From contig CM046327.1 of the NCBI GenBank assembly GCA_025403435.1, positions 17,856,440-17,920,439 on the forward strand: DNA of 64,000 nt, written 5' to 3'. Made by a program: the position numbers and the translations under genes. This DNA is from Artocarpus heterophyllus. Taxonomy: Eukaryota > Streptophyta > Magnoliopsida > Rosales > Moraceae. Below are positions 11,650-22,927 of the stretch, piece after piece (position 1 is the stretch's first letter; each line of letters starts with the position of its first letter). The notes under the pieces were generated by a model. It ran no database searches and had not been told where the DNA came from. It saw nothing but the letters and a program-made list of their open reading frames with translations.

Positions 11650-13035
11650 GTCCACTAAAAATATCTATTGATTTTAATTTTACGTTATGATACTCGTCAT
11701 TTAAAGTTGTATTTGGTAAGAGAAATATAAAATATGAAAGAAGAAAAAGTATATAATATAAAATCAAAATTATGAGCAGCTAATGTCGGTAGATAATGTT
11801 ATTTTAACTGTTTGATTAACTTTTCAAAGACCTGTTTTATGACTAAAAACATTTCTATTCTTTACATTGTAAATTTTAATATAAATGCTTGAAAAAAAAC
11901 AAAAAATTAAAAAGTTAATTTAATAGTTAAAATAGCAATATCTACTCACATAGAAAAATGTATCCCTACCATAAAAGCTCCCAAAAAGTAAAGATAAAAC
12001 TTATTTTTTACTGTATTCGGTATGAATTCCTCTTCTTATTCCTTCATATTGAGAAAAATTAAAATTGGTATTCGTTGAAAAAATTGAAATCTCACCCAGT
12101 TTGTTCCCTCCTCCTAAACAACTATGGGTCTGAGTGAAAATTCACTCATTAATTGCATCATTCCTGTTACCCATTCCACTCTTCCCTCCTACAGGACAAG
12201 TTGTTAGGGTTTACACGCTTATGTTGGCAATGATTAACAGTCTTTAGGGCTCAAGTGATCACTTGGAATTTCAAAAAGAGTTCACTACAAAAGCAAGGCT
12301 TGCGTTACTCGGTTTCTAACTTGATTCCTTACCAAGTTAACGGTACAACTACTTTAAAAAACTCCAAAAGGGGGGTATTGAAAGAAAAACAAGTGTCCTA
12401 TTTCCTCAGGGGGAAAAACAATAGCTTTTGTCATATATATATATAGAGAGAGAGCAATAGTCTCTACTCAGACACTCGGATTAATGCATATATAACATTT
12501 TTCGTTTATTAATATAAGAATTTTCGTTCGCATGTAACTCTTAATAAATACAGTCTAACATATATAACATTAAATGTTATGTTTAAACAAATTAAAAGAT
12601 ACACGAATGTATAAATAATATATTTACGAACGAAAAAAGTTGCAAAGAATATATATATTCTTTTCAAATCTCTTTCCATCAGCAAAATAGTGTAGGGATA
12701 AGTGATATTGCACTTGGAAAAGAACTAGGATGCTCAATAATCTTTATTTTTTTTTTAAGTATATGTGTGTGATATATTTCTTTGTATTCTAGCAAGTGAA
12801 TACAAGTACCCACCACCAAACAAACGGAATTTATTTGCAGAGAGTTCAAGAGATGGTTAGGTGTCATAGACAACCGTGGAATATTAACGCCGTTTTGAAG
12901 CATCAGTTCATGAACAATTATTATTTGCCTCACATAATGAAAGCAATTTTTTTTTTAATTATTTTATAAGCAATTTAAAGCGAATTGGTGAAAGTCCAGA
13001 GATGTATCCATTATCTCCTGTACAACTTTTTTTTT
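11650..13035. other. Intergenic, no gene seen
   Basis: AT-rich with a short (TA)n(GA)n run near 12435. Frames at 12255-12446 and 12679-12933 have no recognisable motifs. Confidence 0.5.
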
Positions 13036-13137
13036 TTAAGAAATTGTAGCACATGTTATTTTTTCAAAATTAATTGCAATAAACAATAATTTTATGGTGT
13101 AAATAATTTATTTATTTTTCTATTTACAGTGTGAATT

Positions 13138-13528
13138 CACTAAAAAATAGACTTTTAGGCACAATAGTTTTTAGCAAAATTTTTAATCACAACAAATGTT
13201 TGTTTGGCACACCGTATTGTATTGTATTGTATTACATTATATTTTTTGCATATAATACAATACAATACAAAAATACAATATAATACAATACAATACAATA
13301 CAATATAATACGGTATGCCAAACATGTTCAATTACTATTATGACAAACTTTTTAGTCACAAAAATATTTCATGACTGGTCTTGACTAAAATGCCCGTGGT
13401 TAAAAGCTTTAGTCACAACAAAAATTAAACTTAAGTTTGTAAGTAATTACATATTAGTCACAATATTTTATTGTGACCAAAACATTTGTTAAAAATTGAT
13501 GTGACTAAAAATCTAATTTTTTGTAATG
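13138..13528. mobile_element. Small CACTA-type (En/Spm-like) non-autonomous element
   Basis: Begins CACTAAAAAATAGACTTTTAG. The reverse complement of its right end begins CATTACAAAAAATTAGATTTTTAG, an imperfect CACTA terminal inverted repeat. A 3-bp target duplication ATT (13135-13137 and 13529-13531) is the size expected of CACTA elements. The interior contains repeated TTAGTCACA words in both orientations. No transposase. Confidence 0.7.
13201..13324. mobile_element. Short TIR element nested in the CACTA-type element
   Basis: Begins TGTTTGGCACACCGTATTGT and ends with the near-complement ACGGTATGCCAAACA. The interior is a (TATTG)n/(CAATA)n palindrome, so the whole ~124 bp could fold into a hairpin. 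TGTT flanks both sides (13197-13200 and 13325-13328) and may be a target duplication. Confidence 0.65.
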
Positions 13529-13977
13529 ATTATTTACATTATAAATAGATTGAAGGTGAAAATGATATATTTACTCTTTACTATTTACATCGTAAATCTA
13601 TTATTTATTATAAATATCTTCAGAACATGATATTTAGTTTAAAAAATTTCAAAAATATGTTAATTCACATCTTCTTCCTTTCTTTAATTTCTTGCTCTTA
13701 AGATGTGTTTATCAAACTATAAGAAAGTAATGGAGAAGATCATGTGCTTGAAATAAAAATAAAAAAAAGATAATAAAATTAAATAAAATAAATGATTAAT
13801 TATTTTTTAGCTGATAAAATGAGAATTTTCTTTTAGTGTTTACGAGATATATACATCGCAATATTAATATCTTTTCATATGATTAAGTAAACTTCATGTC
13901 TGTTTTAATGTTAATAAGTAGATATTCGTTCTCTTTAAGCGAAGCAAGCAATACCAAATGGATGCAAGATTGATATG

Positions 13978-14005
<28 letters not shown>
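13978..14005. repeat. (CT)n microsatellite
   Basis: About 14 perfect CT units. Confidence 0.95.
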
Positions 14006-14009
<4 letters not shown>

Positions 14010-14699
14010 TTCTCAATATTGTATCATGAGGCAAGTTAAACTCTTATCGTTAACTTTGAACGTAAACATCTAGTTAAATGGGGGAAAAAAAAACCCACTC
14101 CTAATTCTCTTATTTCCTCTCATTCAAAGTACTAATTTTCTACATGATTTGCTACTGAATACGACCAATGCCGTGAACCATCGTCAAAGCTGGCTGCTGA
14201 AGTATATTAAACGTTACAAGGAGGAAGGAGCTAGAAAAAGCAGTCAAGAGGCGAAGTATAATTTTAAAAGGCAGAATATAATTTTAAGAGGCGAAATATG
14301 ATTTCTATAGAATTTTATAAAAAAAAAAGTATTAAAAGAAAAAAAAAAGTTCAAGGGACGGCCATCCATCTTGCTCTATAAGTAGCTCCACCCCTAATAC
14401 CAAAACTTTTATTCTTGGTCAGAAGTAAAAAAATTAAAACTAGATCACCAAGAAATTATTATTCCAGCTGAAAAAAATAAGTAAAAAAATAATTAGTCTA
14501 TCAAGATGAAAAGGAAAAGTTCATATATAATTATGTGTGGTCCGCAAATTAATTATAAATAAATAAATCAAATATAATGATAAAGCGAGACCATATAACT
14601 GGCCATCCCGTCCACATTGCATAAAAGCAAAAAACAAATGTTTATTATGTCTTCTCTTTATCCAAAAAAAAAGGTCTTAATTATATTAGAAGAGTTTCA

Positions 14700-14730
<31 letters not shown>

Positions 14731-15185
14731 TTGTTTATGTTAAGAGTTGGAGGGTCTATTCAATTAAACCACGCACAACTTCTTTGTTTTTGTGTAAAGG
14801 ATATCTATCTTACTACACCATTTGTTTTAGATTAATTCAAAAACTATACTTTTGGTTTTCAATTTCGTAGAATAAATACTTTCATATTAGATTTAATATA
14901 CAAACCTATATCTAACCTCAGTCAATAGATGATTTTGATATTTAAAATGACTAAATTATTCTTAAGTAAAAATAAAAAAAATTAAAATTTTTTAAAAAAT
15001 AAGAAAACAAAAATAGAAACACATAAAACACCTATTTTTTAAAGGCATTCTATACATTATCGAAGGCAAAAACCTTAGTATAAAGTTTTTTTTGAAGTTT
15101 TTAAAGTTATCTTCTTTTTAATTTGAGGGTATTTCGGGCATTTTTTAGGACAAAATTGAAAATTGATTAGGCAAATGTATAAATT
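14006..15185. other. Intergenic with (ATT)n microsatellite, no gene
   Basis: Contains an (ATT)n run at about 14699-14731 and a short triplicate of AGGCGAA(G/A)TATAATTTTAA-like units near 14250-14300. No supported gene. Confidence 0.6.
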
Positions 15186-15189
15186 TGTG

Positions 15190-15313
15190 TATTGTGCATT
15201 TGTTTCGTGGTTCGAATTACAGTTCGAATCATTTTGCTATAGTATTTTCTCTCACAAAAATTTAAATCTTCATTCAAATTCTCTATTCAAATCTACAAAC
15301 CAAACAGACTTTA
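15190..15313 (-). repeat. MITE-C copy 1 (inverted copy at 54655-54775)
   Basis: On the minus strand it reads GTCTGTTTGGTTTGTAGATT, then a TTGAATGAAGATTTAAATTT block, AGAGAAAATACT, GCAAAATGATTC, and a CCACGAAACAAATGCAC end. It is nearly colinear with 54655-54775 on the plus strand. Non-coding, about 120 bp. Confidence 0.65.
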
Positions 15314-15501
15314 AATCTAATCTAAAGGTATATATTCGATGAAATAAAAAACTGAAGGTATATTATTTGAATAAACCTAAAATACATGGTATAAAGAGAT
15401 AAATAATCCTTTGTTTAAATTAAAATTCCTTCTACAATTTTTACCTCTATCAAAATAAGACAGACGACGTAGATTACGACGTTACTAACCAAATAATCAA
15501 A

Positions 15502-15504
<3 letters not shown>

Positions 15505-15547
<43 letters not shown>
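15505..15547. repeat. (ATT)n microsatellite
   Basis: About 14 ATT units. It creates a poly-Asn artefact frame on the minus strand. Confidence 0.95.
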
Positions 15548-15660
15548 CAATCGTACGTATAATTTGCCTCATTTTCTCTATGCACACGAAAAACGTGGAA
15601 TTGGTATTCTCGGGTTGACTCCTCAACATGCATGCATGCATAAATAACCTAATCATAAAT

Positions 15661-15775
15661 TTCTTTCTTTCTTTTTTTCTTTCTTTTTTTACTTAAAATA
15701 GGAGAATTTAAACCCTACATCTTGTAGTAAGGTTAGATATAAATTAACCGTTTAGCTATGTCTGTAGCCATCAAT
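15661..15775 (-). mobile_element. tRNA-derived SINE-like element
   Basis: On the minus strand an A-box-like TAGCTAAACGGT (15758-15747) is followed about 32 nt later by a B-box-like GGGTTTAAATTC (15715-15704). It then runs into an A/G-rich tail (15690-15661). Spacing and tail fit a Pol III SINE. Both boxes are diverged and no target duplication was fixed. Confidence 0.45.
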
Positions 15776-16085
15776 CACAAATATCTATTTGGTATGATCA
15801 TCTTATAAATCAGTTCAGGTTTATTTTGATATACCCCACATATTAAATGATCTTCTTATGCTGCAAAAAGATCATGATCAAGCAATTTTTTGTTTGTTTT
15901 GTTTTGTTTTTCTTAGGGAGAAAATTGATATTTTCATTATGAACGTTCAACCAAATTCAATATGATATCAGAAATACAACTTGGGTTTTCTTCCAGCCAA
16001 AATCTTTCAACAGACGATGACAGTGTAAAATTTACCATTGAGTGGGAATCCCTATTCCCAAAAATGTGGGATAAAACTACTAGAG

Positions 16086-16232
16086 TGTTTAACAAGTTGG
16101 TTAGAATTAAAGTTTTAAATTTAAAAATTGTAATATATAAGAGATTTACACTGTTGTAACATTTTATTTTTTACTGTAACTGTCAAGAATTTTACACTAT
16201 AGTTTTAACTTCTAATTAACATTTCAAACACA
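16086..16232. repeat. MITE-A copy
   Basis: Starts GTGTTTAACAAGTTGGTTAGAA and ends TTCTAATTAACATTTCAAACAC. Both internal motifs are present in degenerate form (ATTGTAATATATAAGAG; AACTGTCAAGAATTTTACAC). Confidence 0.6.
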
Positions 16233-16317
16233 TGTTTCAAGAACCAACAGCCTCATTACAAGAAAAATTACTACCATCCTTGATAGATCATGGAGCAAAT
16301 TAAACATGCACTATAAT

Positions 16318-16786
16318 TGTTAGAACAAAACATTGTGATGAAAACCATCATCATCCAGATCATTCATGTCAAATCATCAAGAATATTAATAAGATGCGGA
16401 AGCTAACTTGAATCCATAGGTGCAATGTGATTCCAGAGTCTATAGGTTGAGGATCTTCTAAGTCTAGTATGTAAGTCCTCCTTAAAAAAATACTCTGTAA
16501 TTTCTCTATAGATGGGGAACAGAAAAAATAACATACGTACTGACTTTGGGACCACAACCCATTTTATAACTACTAAACCCTAGTAATTATCCTTAATTAC
16601 CAATTTAGCCTATCATAAAATTAGTAATTATATTTTTTGGTCTCTACACATAGGATGCCCACACTTAATGATGCATTAAAAGCCTAAAATATAAATTGAT
16701 CACTTTTAATTAGACAACCTTATCTGATAGCCTTTAATTCACATTTTTTTAATATATTAGCCCATATATTGAATTTAGATCCAACA
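16318..16786 (-). repeat. 3' LTR of the copia element
   Basis: 469 bp, TGTTAGAAC...GATCCAACA on the plus strand. It matches the right LTR through most of its length but lacks that LTR's internal duplication. Confidence 0.93.
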
Positions 16787-16800
16787 ATCTCCCACTTGGA
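16787..16800 (-). other. Polypurine tract (PPT)
   Basis: On the minus strand TCCAAGTGGGAGAT immediately precedes the LTR start TGTTGGATC, the normal site of plus-strand DNA priming. Confidence 0.8.
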
Positions 16801-17209
16801 CTATATATAAAACTTTATAAATGTGAATTATACCTTATGAGCTCATGAATTTTGCTATCAAAACCTTATGCATCTCAACAATCTTGTCCATTAACTATAT
16901 CAATATAGGACCAAAGCGACCTTCGTTACATATGTCGTAACTAGACTCATCAATGACACATATACCAATTCAACTAATGACAAGATCAAGCATGGATGTG
17001 TAGCATGAAAATTTTATGCAATGTAATCTTAACATGCCTATTTCCAACTGGTCCACTTGAAAACCTTAGTGAGATTAAACCATATCAAAATCAGAGTGTG
17101 AATAAACCGAAAACCTTATTTGTGTAAAAAATAACCTCAAAATATCCATAAATTGAAATAACTGCAAATATGTCTATATCATAAAAGCATTTAAAATTAC
17201 AAACTCCTA

Positions 17210-17700
17210 TTAAAACTGAATATCTTGAAATGATATGACACTCATACGAGCAATGTGCTCATGAAACATTTTGGGTAGCAATCCCTTAGTAAGTGAATCT
17301 ACAATCATGGAGTTTGTACCAATGTGCTTTATAGACAACTGTCTACTCTGAACTCTTTCTTTCACAACCAGGAACTTGATCTTTATATGCTTTGACTTCG
17401 TCAAGCTCCTGTTGTTGTTGGAATACAAAACTGCTGACTTATTGTCACAAAATAACTTGAGTGGTCTATGAATACTGTCCACTATACGCAGCCTCATGAC
17501 AAAGTTTTGCAACCATATTCTATGATTGGACGCCTCATAACATGCTATGAACTATGCAGCCATCGTAGAAGATGCCATAAGAGACTGTTTAGCACTCTTC
17601 CAAGAGACAACACCTCCAGCCAAAAGGTAGACATAGCCCGACTTAGATTTCATACTATCTTGTCATCCAGCATAATTGAAGTTAGTATACCCAATGATCT
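17210..17700 (-). pseudogene. RNase H region of the copia polyprotein (broken)
   Basis: Frame fragments carry the copia RNase H signature (KLFCDNKSAVLYSNN, then a KSKHIKIK block) and the C-terminal LTKGL motif, where D10-type acidic residues of the family are expected. The N-terminal half is in another frame, ending near 17663, so at least one frameshift separates RT from RNase H. Confidence 0.88.
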
Positions 17701-18895
17701 CAAGCTGTTCCGACCTCCGATACCTAAGCATGTAGTCCTTTGTTTTCTGTAAATACCTCAAGACTTGTTTGGCTACTATCCAATGATCCTTTCTAGGATT
17801 ACTTAAGTACCTGCCCAACATCCCTGTAACGTACGCAATATCCGGACGCGTATAAACCTGAGCATACATTAAAATCTCTACTGCTAACGCATAAGGAATC
17901 TTTTGCATTTTCTTAACCTCAAAATCATTCTTAGGGCACTGATTGAGACTAAACTTGTCTCTCTTAGCCACAGGGGTATCACTTGGTTTACAATCTTGTA
18001 TGCCATATCTTGTGAGAACCTTTTTGATATAGCCCTTTTGTGATAATCCTATAATACCCCAAGAGTGATCCCAGTGTATCTGTATACCCAACACAAAAGA
18101 GGCGTCACCAAGATCCTTCATTTCAAATTTCTTTGATAGAAATCTCTTAGTATCATGCAATAAGCCTATATCATTGCTGGCAAGCAAAATGTCACCGACA
18201 TATAAAACTAAGAAAATATATTTGCTCCCACTGAACTTGTGGTATGTACAATCATCGACTAAATTCATCTCAAAACCGAACAAGATGATAACCTGATGAA
18301 ATTTGTAATACCAGTAACAAAAAGCTTGCTTAAGCCCATAGATGGATTTCTTCAATTTACAAACCATCTTCTTTGCATCTCTCGACACAAAGTTTTCTAG
18401 TTGCACCGTATAAATTGTTTCATCAATGTCGCCATTGAGAAACGCAGTCTTAACATCCATCTGATGAAGCTCAAGATCAAAATACGCCACTAATGCCATT
18501 ATAATCCTGAAAGAGTCTTTAGAAGAAACCAGAGAGAAAATCTTTTTATAATTGATGTCTTCTTCCTGTGTAAAGCCTTTAGCAACAAGACAAGCCTTGT
18601 ATCTCTCCACATTGCCTTTTGAATCCCTCTTGGTCTTAAATATCCATTTGCAACTAATGGTTTTTGCACCTTCATGCAATGGGACAAGATCCCAAATGTC
18701 ATTGTCCTTCATAGACTTTATCTCTTCATTCATGGCATCAATCCACTCTTGAGATCTAGAACTTTCCATGACTTGACAGAAGTTGATTAGATCATCTTCC
18801 ACAACACCAATATCAAACTCATGTTCTTTGAGAAATACAATGTAACCATCTGGCACCGCACTTCTCCTTTCTCTAGTGGATTTCCTCAATGGCAT
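17663..18895 (-). pseudogene. Reverse transcriptase domain, copia (active site altered)
   Basis: A 410-aa open segment with the copia RT order: SRSQEWIDAMNEEIKS, then CKWIFKTKRDSKGN, LVAKGFTQEE, MDVKTAFLNGD, YGLKQA, then YVGDILLASND, followed by the connection domain (SYRPDIAY-like TRPDIAYVTG). The catalytic box, YVDD in functional copia RTs, reads YVGD here (GGT at 18196-18194), losing one metal-binding aspartate. The listed first residue is only a frame boundary; the domain belongs to a polyprotein. Confidence 0.93.
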
Positions 18896-20047
18896 AGGTT
18901 CTTGAGGTAGTAAAGTTTGTTCTTCTGGAACAATTTTTGGAATGGGAGTTTCTCCGACATGTCTTGATTTTGATCTGCTTCTTGAACAATGTCAAGAATA
19001 GGAACCTGATCAATGTCAATAACAGATATGAGAATATCAATATATTCCTCTTCAAAGACAAAGTCTCTAACCTTATCTCCCCCTGTAAACTCAACATCCT
19101 CAAAGAACCTGGCATTTCCCGTCTCAAATATCGATTTAGTCGTGGGATTATAAAACTTGTACCCCCTGGATCTTTCAGAGTATATAATAAAATAATAACT
19201 TACCGTCCTTGAGTTTAGTTTCTTTTCATTAGGCCCATAAGGCCTTGCCTCAGCTGGACATCCCCAAATATGCAAATGCTTTAGACTAGGCTTCTTGCCC
19301 ATCCAAAGTTTGTAAGGGGTCTTGGCAGTTGCTTTAGTTGGAACCCTGTTAAGGATATATATTGCAGTCTTAAGTCATACTCCTTACAAACATAGTGAGG
19401 ATATATATTGCAGTTGCTTTAGACGCTTCTTGCCCGTCCTTGATTTCTCATACTTCCTAGAGTGATTCTGGTAAGGTAGTATGAGAAATCATACTCCTCA
19501 CTATGTCCTTAAGCGTCTTGTTTTGTCTTTCAGCAACACCATTCATAGTGGACAAACACGGCATAGTGTACTGTGGGACGATACCGCTTTCCTCTAAGAA
19601 CTTAGCAAACGGTCCTGGAAGTTGTTCACCTAAACCGTTATAACTATTATAGTGTTCACCACCACGGTCAGATCTGATGCTTTTAATCCTTTTGCTGAGT
19701 TGGTTTTCAACTTCAGCCTTATAATTTTTGAACATATCCAGCGACTGTGACTTTTGATGAATGAGATATATGTAGCTATATCTAGAAAAATCATCTATGA
19801 ACGTTATAAAATATTGTTGACCATTCCAAGAAGCCATAGGAAATGGACCACAAATATCTGAATGTATAAATTCTAAGATGTCTAAAGTCTTGTTGGCTTC
19901 GAATCTCCTTTTATTGGTTTGTTTCCCCTTAATACAGTTAACACAAATATCAAAATTTGTAAAGTCTAAAGGGTCGAGAATTTCGTTTGACACAAGTCTC
20001 TCTATTCTCTTTCTGGAGATATGACCCAATCTCTTGTGCCATAACAC
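18886..20047 (-). pseudogene. Integrase domain, copia (frame broken)
   Basis: The 19457-20047 segment has the GAG-pre-integrase/HHCC zone (LWHKRLGHISRKRI ... CVNCIKGK) and the catalytic core (HSDICGPFP, then FIDDFSRY, then RSDRGGEH and an NGVAERQNKT block). The second segment, 18886-19302, holds the C-terminal core and spacer (MGKKPSLKHLHIWGCPAEAR). Between them, around 19350-19425, a local duplication of ATATATATTGCAGT-like sequence disrupts the frame. Confidence 0.9.
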
Positions 20048-20056
20048 ATCAGAATT

Positions 20057-21361
20057 CTAATTGGTTAATTTTCTTTTTGTACCTTGAGTACTTAATTGCC
20101 TTAATTGTAAGGATTTATTAAATGAAGTAATTGTATCAAGTAAATAAAGATTATCATAACCTAATAAAGAACCAGATCCAACCAATTTTGAATCATGAAA
20201 CAAACTAAAATTTCCATTTCTAAATGAACAAGAATAACTAGATTTGTCCAAAACAGAAATAGAAATCAAATTTAGTCTAAAAGATGGTACAATAAATGTC
20301 TCATTAAGATCCAAATAAAATCCAATCTTTAACAATAATCTAAATTTTCCTATTGCTTTAACTTCAGCCTTCTTGCCATCACCTACGTAGATGTATCTTT
20401 CTCTATCATTTAGCTTTCGGCATCTCAGGCATTCCTGAGTAGACACACTGATGTGAGTAGTTACATCAGAATCTATCCACCAAGTGTATTCAGGTACCAA
20501 GGTTAAATTAACCTCAGAACAAACCAAATTAAAAAGCATACCTTTTCTGGTACGCCAAGCATAATAATTGGTACAATGCTTTTTCTTATGTCCTGCAGCT
20601 CCACAGAAGAAACAATCCGTACCTTCCGGATCAACCGGTCTCTTTTGTTGCTTCTTTTGAGGTGTCATAACTGCAGCTTCCTTATCCTTCTTTCTTTTTT
20701 TCCTTTTGTCCTTGGAAGTATTAGCCAAGCGAGCACTTTCTGTCTTCTCTTGCTTCAGTCTTTCCTCTTCTTGCACACAATGTGAGATGAGCTCATTAAG
20801 AGACCAAGTCTCCTTTTGGTAGTTATAGCTCACCTTGAACTGACTGAATTGTGTAGGAAAAGATAGAAGAAGTAAATTCACTAGCAAGTCCTCAAAAAGT
20901 CAAGCTTAAGTGCTGTTAATTGTGAAGCAAGATGAGATATCTCCATGATATACTCCCTAATGTTCCCCTTACCTCTATATCGCATTGAGATGAGGTTTGT
21001 CAAAAGTGTACTTGTTTTAGTCTTTTTATTTTTGGCAAATCTCTTCTCAATGTCCTCAAGGAACTCTTAGGCTGTCTTTATCATTTCTGATATAGTGCCC
21101 CTGAATGCTTATGGATGGCCTTCTTCATGATCGTCATTTACATGCGATTTGACTTTTCCCACCTTTCTATGTCCTTCTTCTCATCAAAGGAACTTTTATC
21201 TGTAAGATGTGCTGGAGAAGGAAGCCTTATCGTAAGGTCAAGATCCATGACTCCGAGAACTATAAGGAGGTTCTCTTACCACGATTTGAAGTTGCTACTA
21301 TTTAACATAGGAATTAAATTGATGTTGATAGTAATATTTGAGGCATAACTAGTAGCTGAAT
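20057..21361 (-). pseudogene. Gag and protease of the copia element (broken)
   Basis: The upstream part (about 21361-20900) encodes copia Gag features (NFKSW, ERWEKSNRM, EFLEDIEKRFAKN). It is interrupted by in-frame stops at 21278-21276 and 21140-21138 and by later frame changes. The 20057-20887 segment continues Gag with a lysine-rich stretch and a CX2CX4HX4C zinc knuckle (CFFCGAAGHKKKHC). The aspartic protease follows, where the D-S/T-G box reads DSD (20473-20465). Confidence 0.88.
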
Positions 21362-22144
21362 CAAAGAACAAAACAAACAAACTCAAAAACAAGCTCACAT
21401 ATGAATCCAAAATAACAATAATAAATCCTAATAAAGGTAACCACATCTCAAGTTATCGGGCACTCCATTAATATTTAGTCTTTGGATATAAATATTAACT
21501 TGTAAGTGATATCTTGGTGTATTAATCAAACACTGATAATAAGAAATGTCAAACAATAAATCTTCTTTTAGGCTGATTTATTGTTCACATGTAAAACCGG
21601 ATAATCATTACATATTTACCACCATAGGTGTACATACAATTCTGTCAAATATTGCCTTCATTTGGGCCAGTCAACATTTCACATAAGTTACATGAACACA
21701 ACCGTTTATATTCTAAAACAAATTAATTTCCATAAAAGAGGCCACTTTGATGTTATATTGTTTCATTCAATTCATTTTAAAATATATATGAAATACCAAT
21801 ATTTGAATTTAAAATTGCACAAAAAATAACCAAAAATTAAAATTTAAAAAAATAAAAAAATTTGGTCAATAATTAACTTGGTCAAAGTCAACCAATTAAC
21901 TTGACTTGTCAATCTTAATTAGGTCGAGGCTAGACCGGGTCGGATGGACCCAACACGGATCCTAACCCACCCCCATCACTACCCTTTTTCTTTGTGTCAT
22001 AAGCCCAGGCCCATAACATCTTTCCTTTTTTTTTCAGTTCTGGGCCAATCCTTAAACTTTCTGGGCCCATGTATCTAAAAAAATTTCTTCTTGGCATATA
22101 TGTCAACATATATGCATCGAATCCTTTATATCTGCCCATGTATG

Positions 22145-22199
<55 letters not shown>

Positions 22200-22910
22200 T
22201 TATTTATTTATAAAACTGCGTGTAACATTCCCACTTATTTCTGGGCTTTAGCCCAGATTTGTAAATAACCCTGGAACAAAAAAATGCTGGCGCCGCCTGC
22301 TGCAAGCTTTGTTCTCTGGCTTCTCCGGCCAGCGCCCAACGGCGATAGCCGGAACGGGTTGACACCGGCGGCTGGTGGTGAATCAGCCCCACCCCCTGTT
22401 TTTTTTTTTTTTTTGGCCGCACAGCTGCTGTACAAAACAACCGCAAGGAAAAAAAAAATTCTCTTTGCAAACTAAATCTTAACCATATTCAACCTTTTCA
22501 TATATGTATATATATGTGTCTTGTCGTAAACTTAAGTTTTGTCAAACTTTTTCTGAATCTAAAATTGAATTTTACCCAAAAAAAAATGTAAACAACAAAA
22601 TCTGCAAACTTATATTCATATGAAAAACCGATTTCAATTAAATCATACATATATATATATATATAAACATTCGTTTAAATGTTTTTCTCAAACTTTATAT
22701 ATGTAAACAATCCCAATCCAAACGATACATATACATATATATTTATATGAATACAGTAATGTATTCCCTCAAATATTAAACCAAAAATTCTCCGAGACAA
22801 TTGTTCTCAAATTCAACAATTTTAAAGAATCTTAGATTATTAAATTTAAAAATTTTCATATGAGAATCACATCTAGAAAATTTATTGATTCTCAATGATT
22901 TAACATGAAG
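21362..22910 (-). other. 5' leader of the copia element
   Basis: About 1.5 kb between PBS and gag without coding evidence. It contains a (TA)n run (22149-22195) and a GC-richer patch at 22285-22400. The leader is long, so a secondary insertion is possible but not shown. Confidence 0.55.
22149..22195. repeat. (TA)n microsatellite
   Basis: Perfect TA repeat, then TTTA units. Confidence 0.95.
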
Positions 22911-22925
22911 AGGCTCTAGATACCA
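22911..22925 (-). other. Primer-binding site (initiator tRNA-Met)
   Basis: Minus strand TGGTATCTAGAGCCT, close to the canonical TGGTATCAGAGC, two bases after the LTR end. Confidence 0.88.
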
Positions 22926-22927
22926 CT

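Larger units (their letters stand above)
13040..13660. mobile_element. MITE-X copy, split by a CACTA-type element
   Basis: The left part (13040-13137) and right part (13529-13660) together match, in reverse orientation, the uninterrupted copy at 30010-30315. The clearest shared block is ATAAATAATAGATTTACGAT plus flanks. Subtracting the inserted 13138-13528 gives a ~230-bp element with repeated ATTTACAT/ATGTAAAT words. Confidence 0.6.

Noticed and set aside
13201..13324. CRISPR-like short repeats (CAATA units)
   Set aside because: A degenerate pentanucleotide palindrome inside a TIR element in a plant genome. No spacer structure.
15474..15656. Poly-Asn 60-aa frame
   Set aside because: Produced by the (ATT)n microsatellite.
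22204..22475. Overlapping frames around the GC-rich patch in the copia leader
   Set aside because: Low-complexity, partly encoded by poly-A/T. No family recognised.
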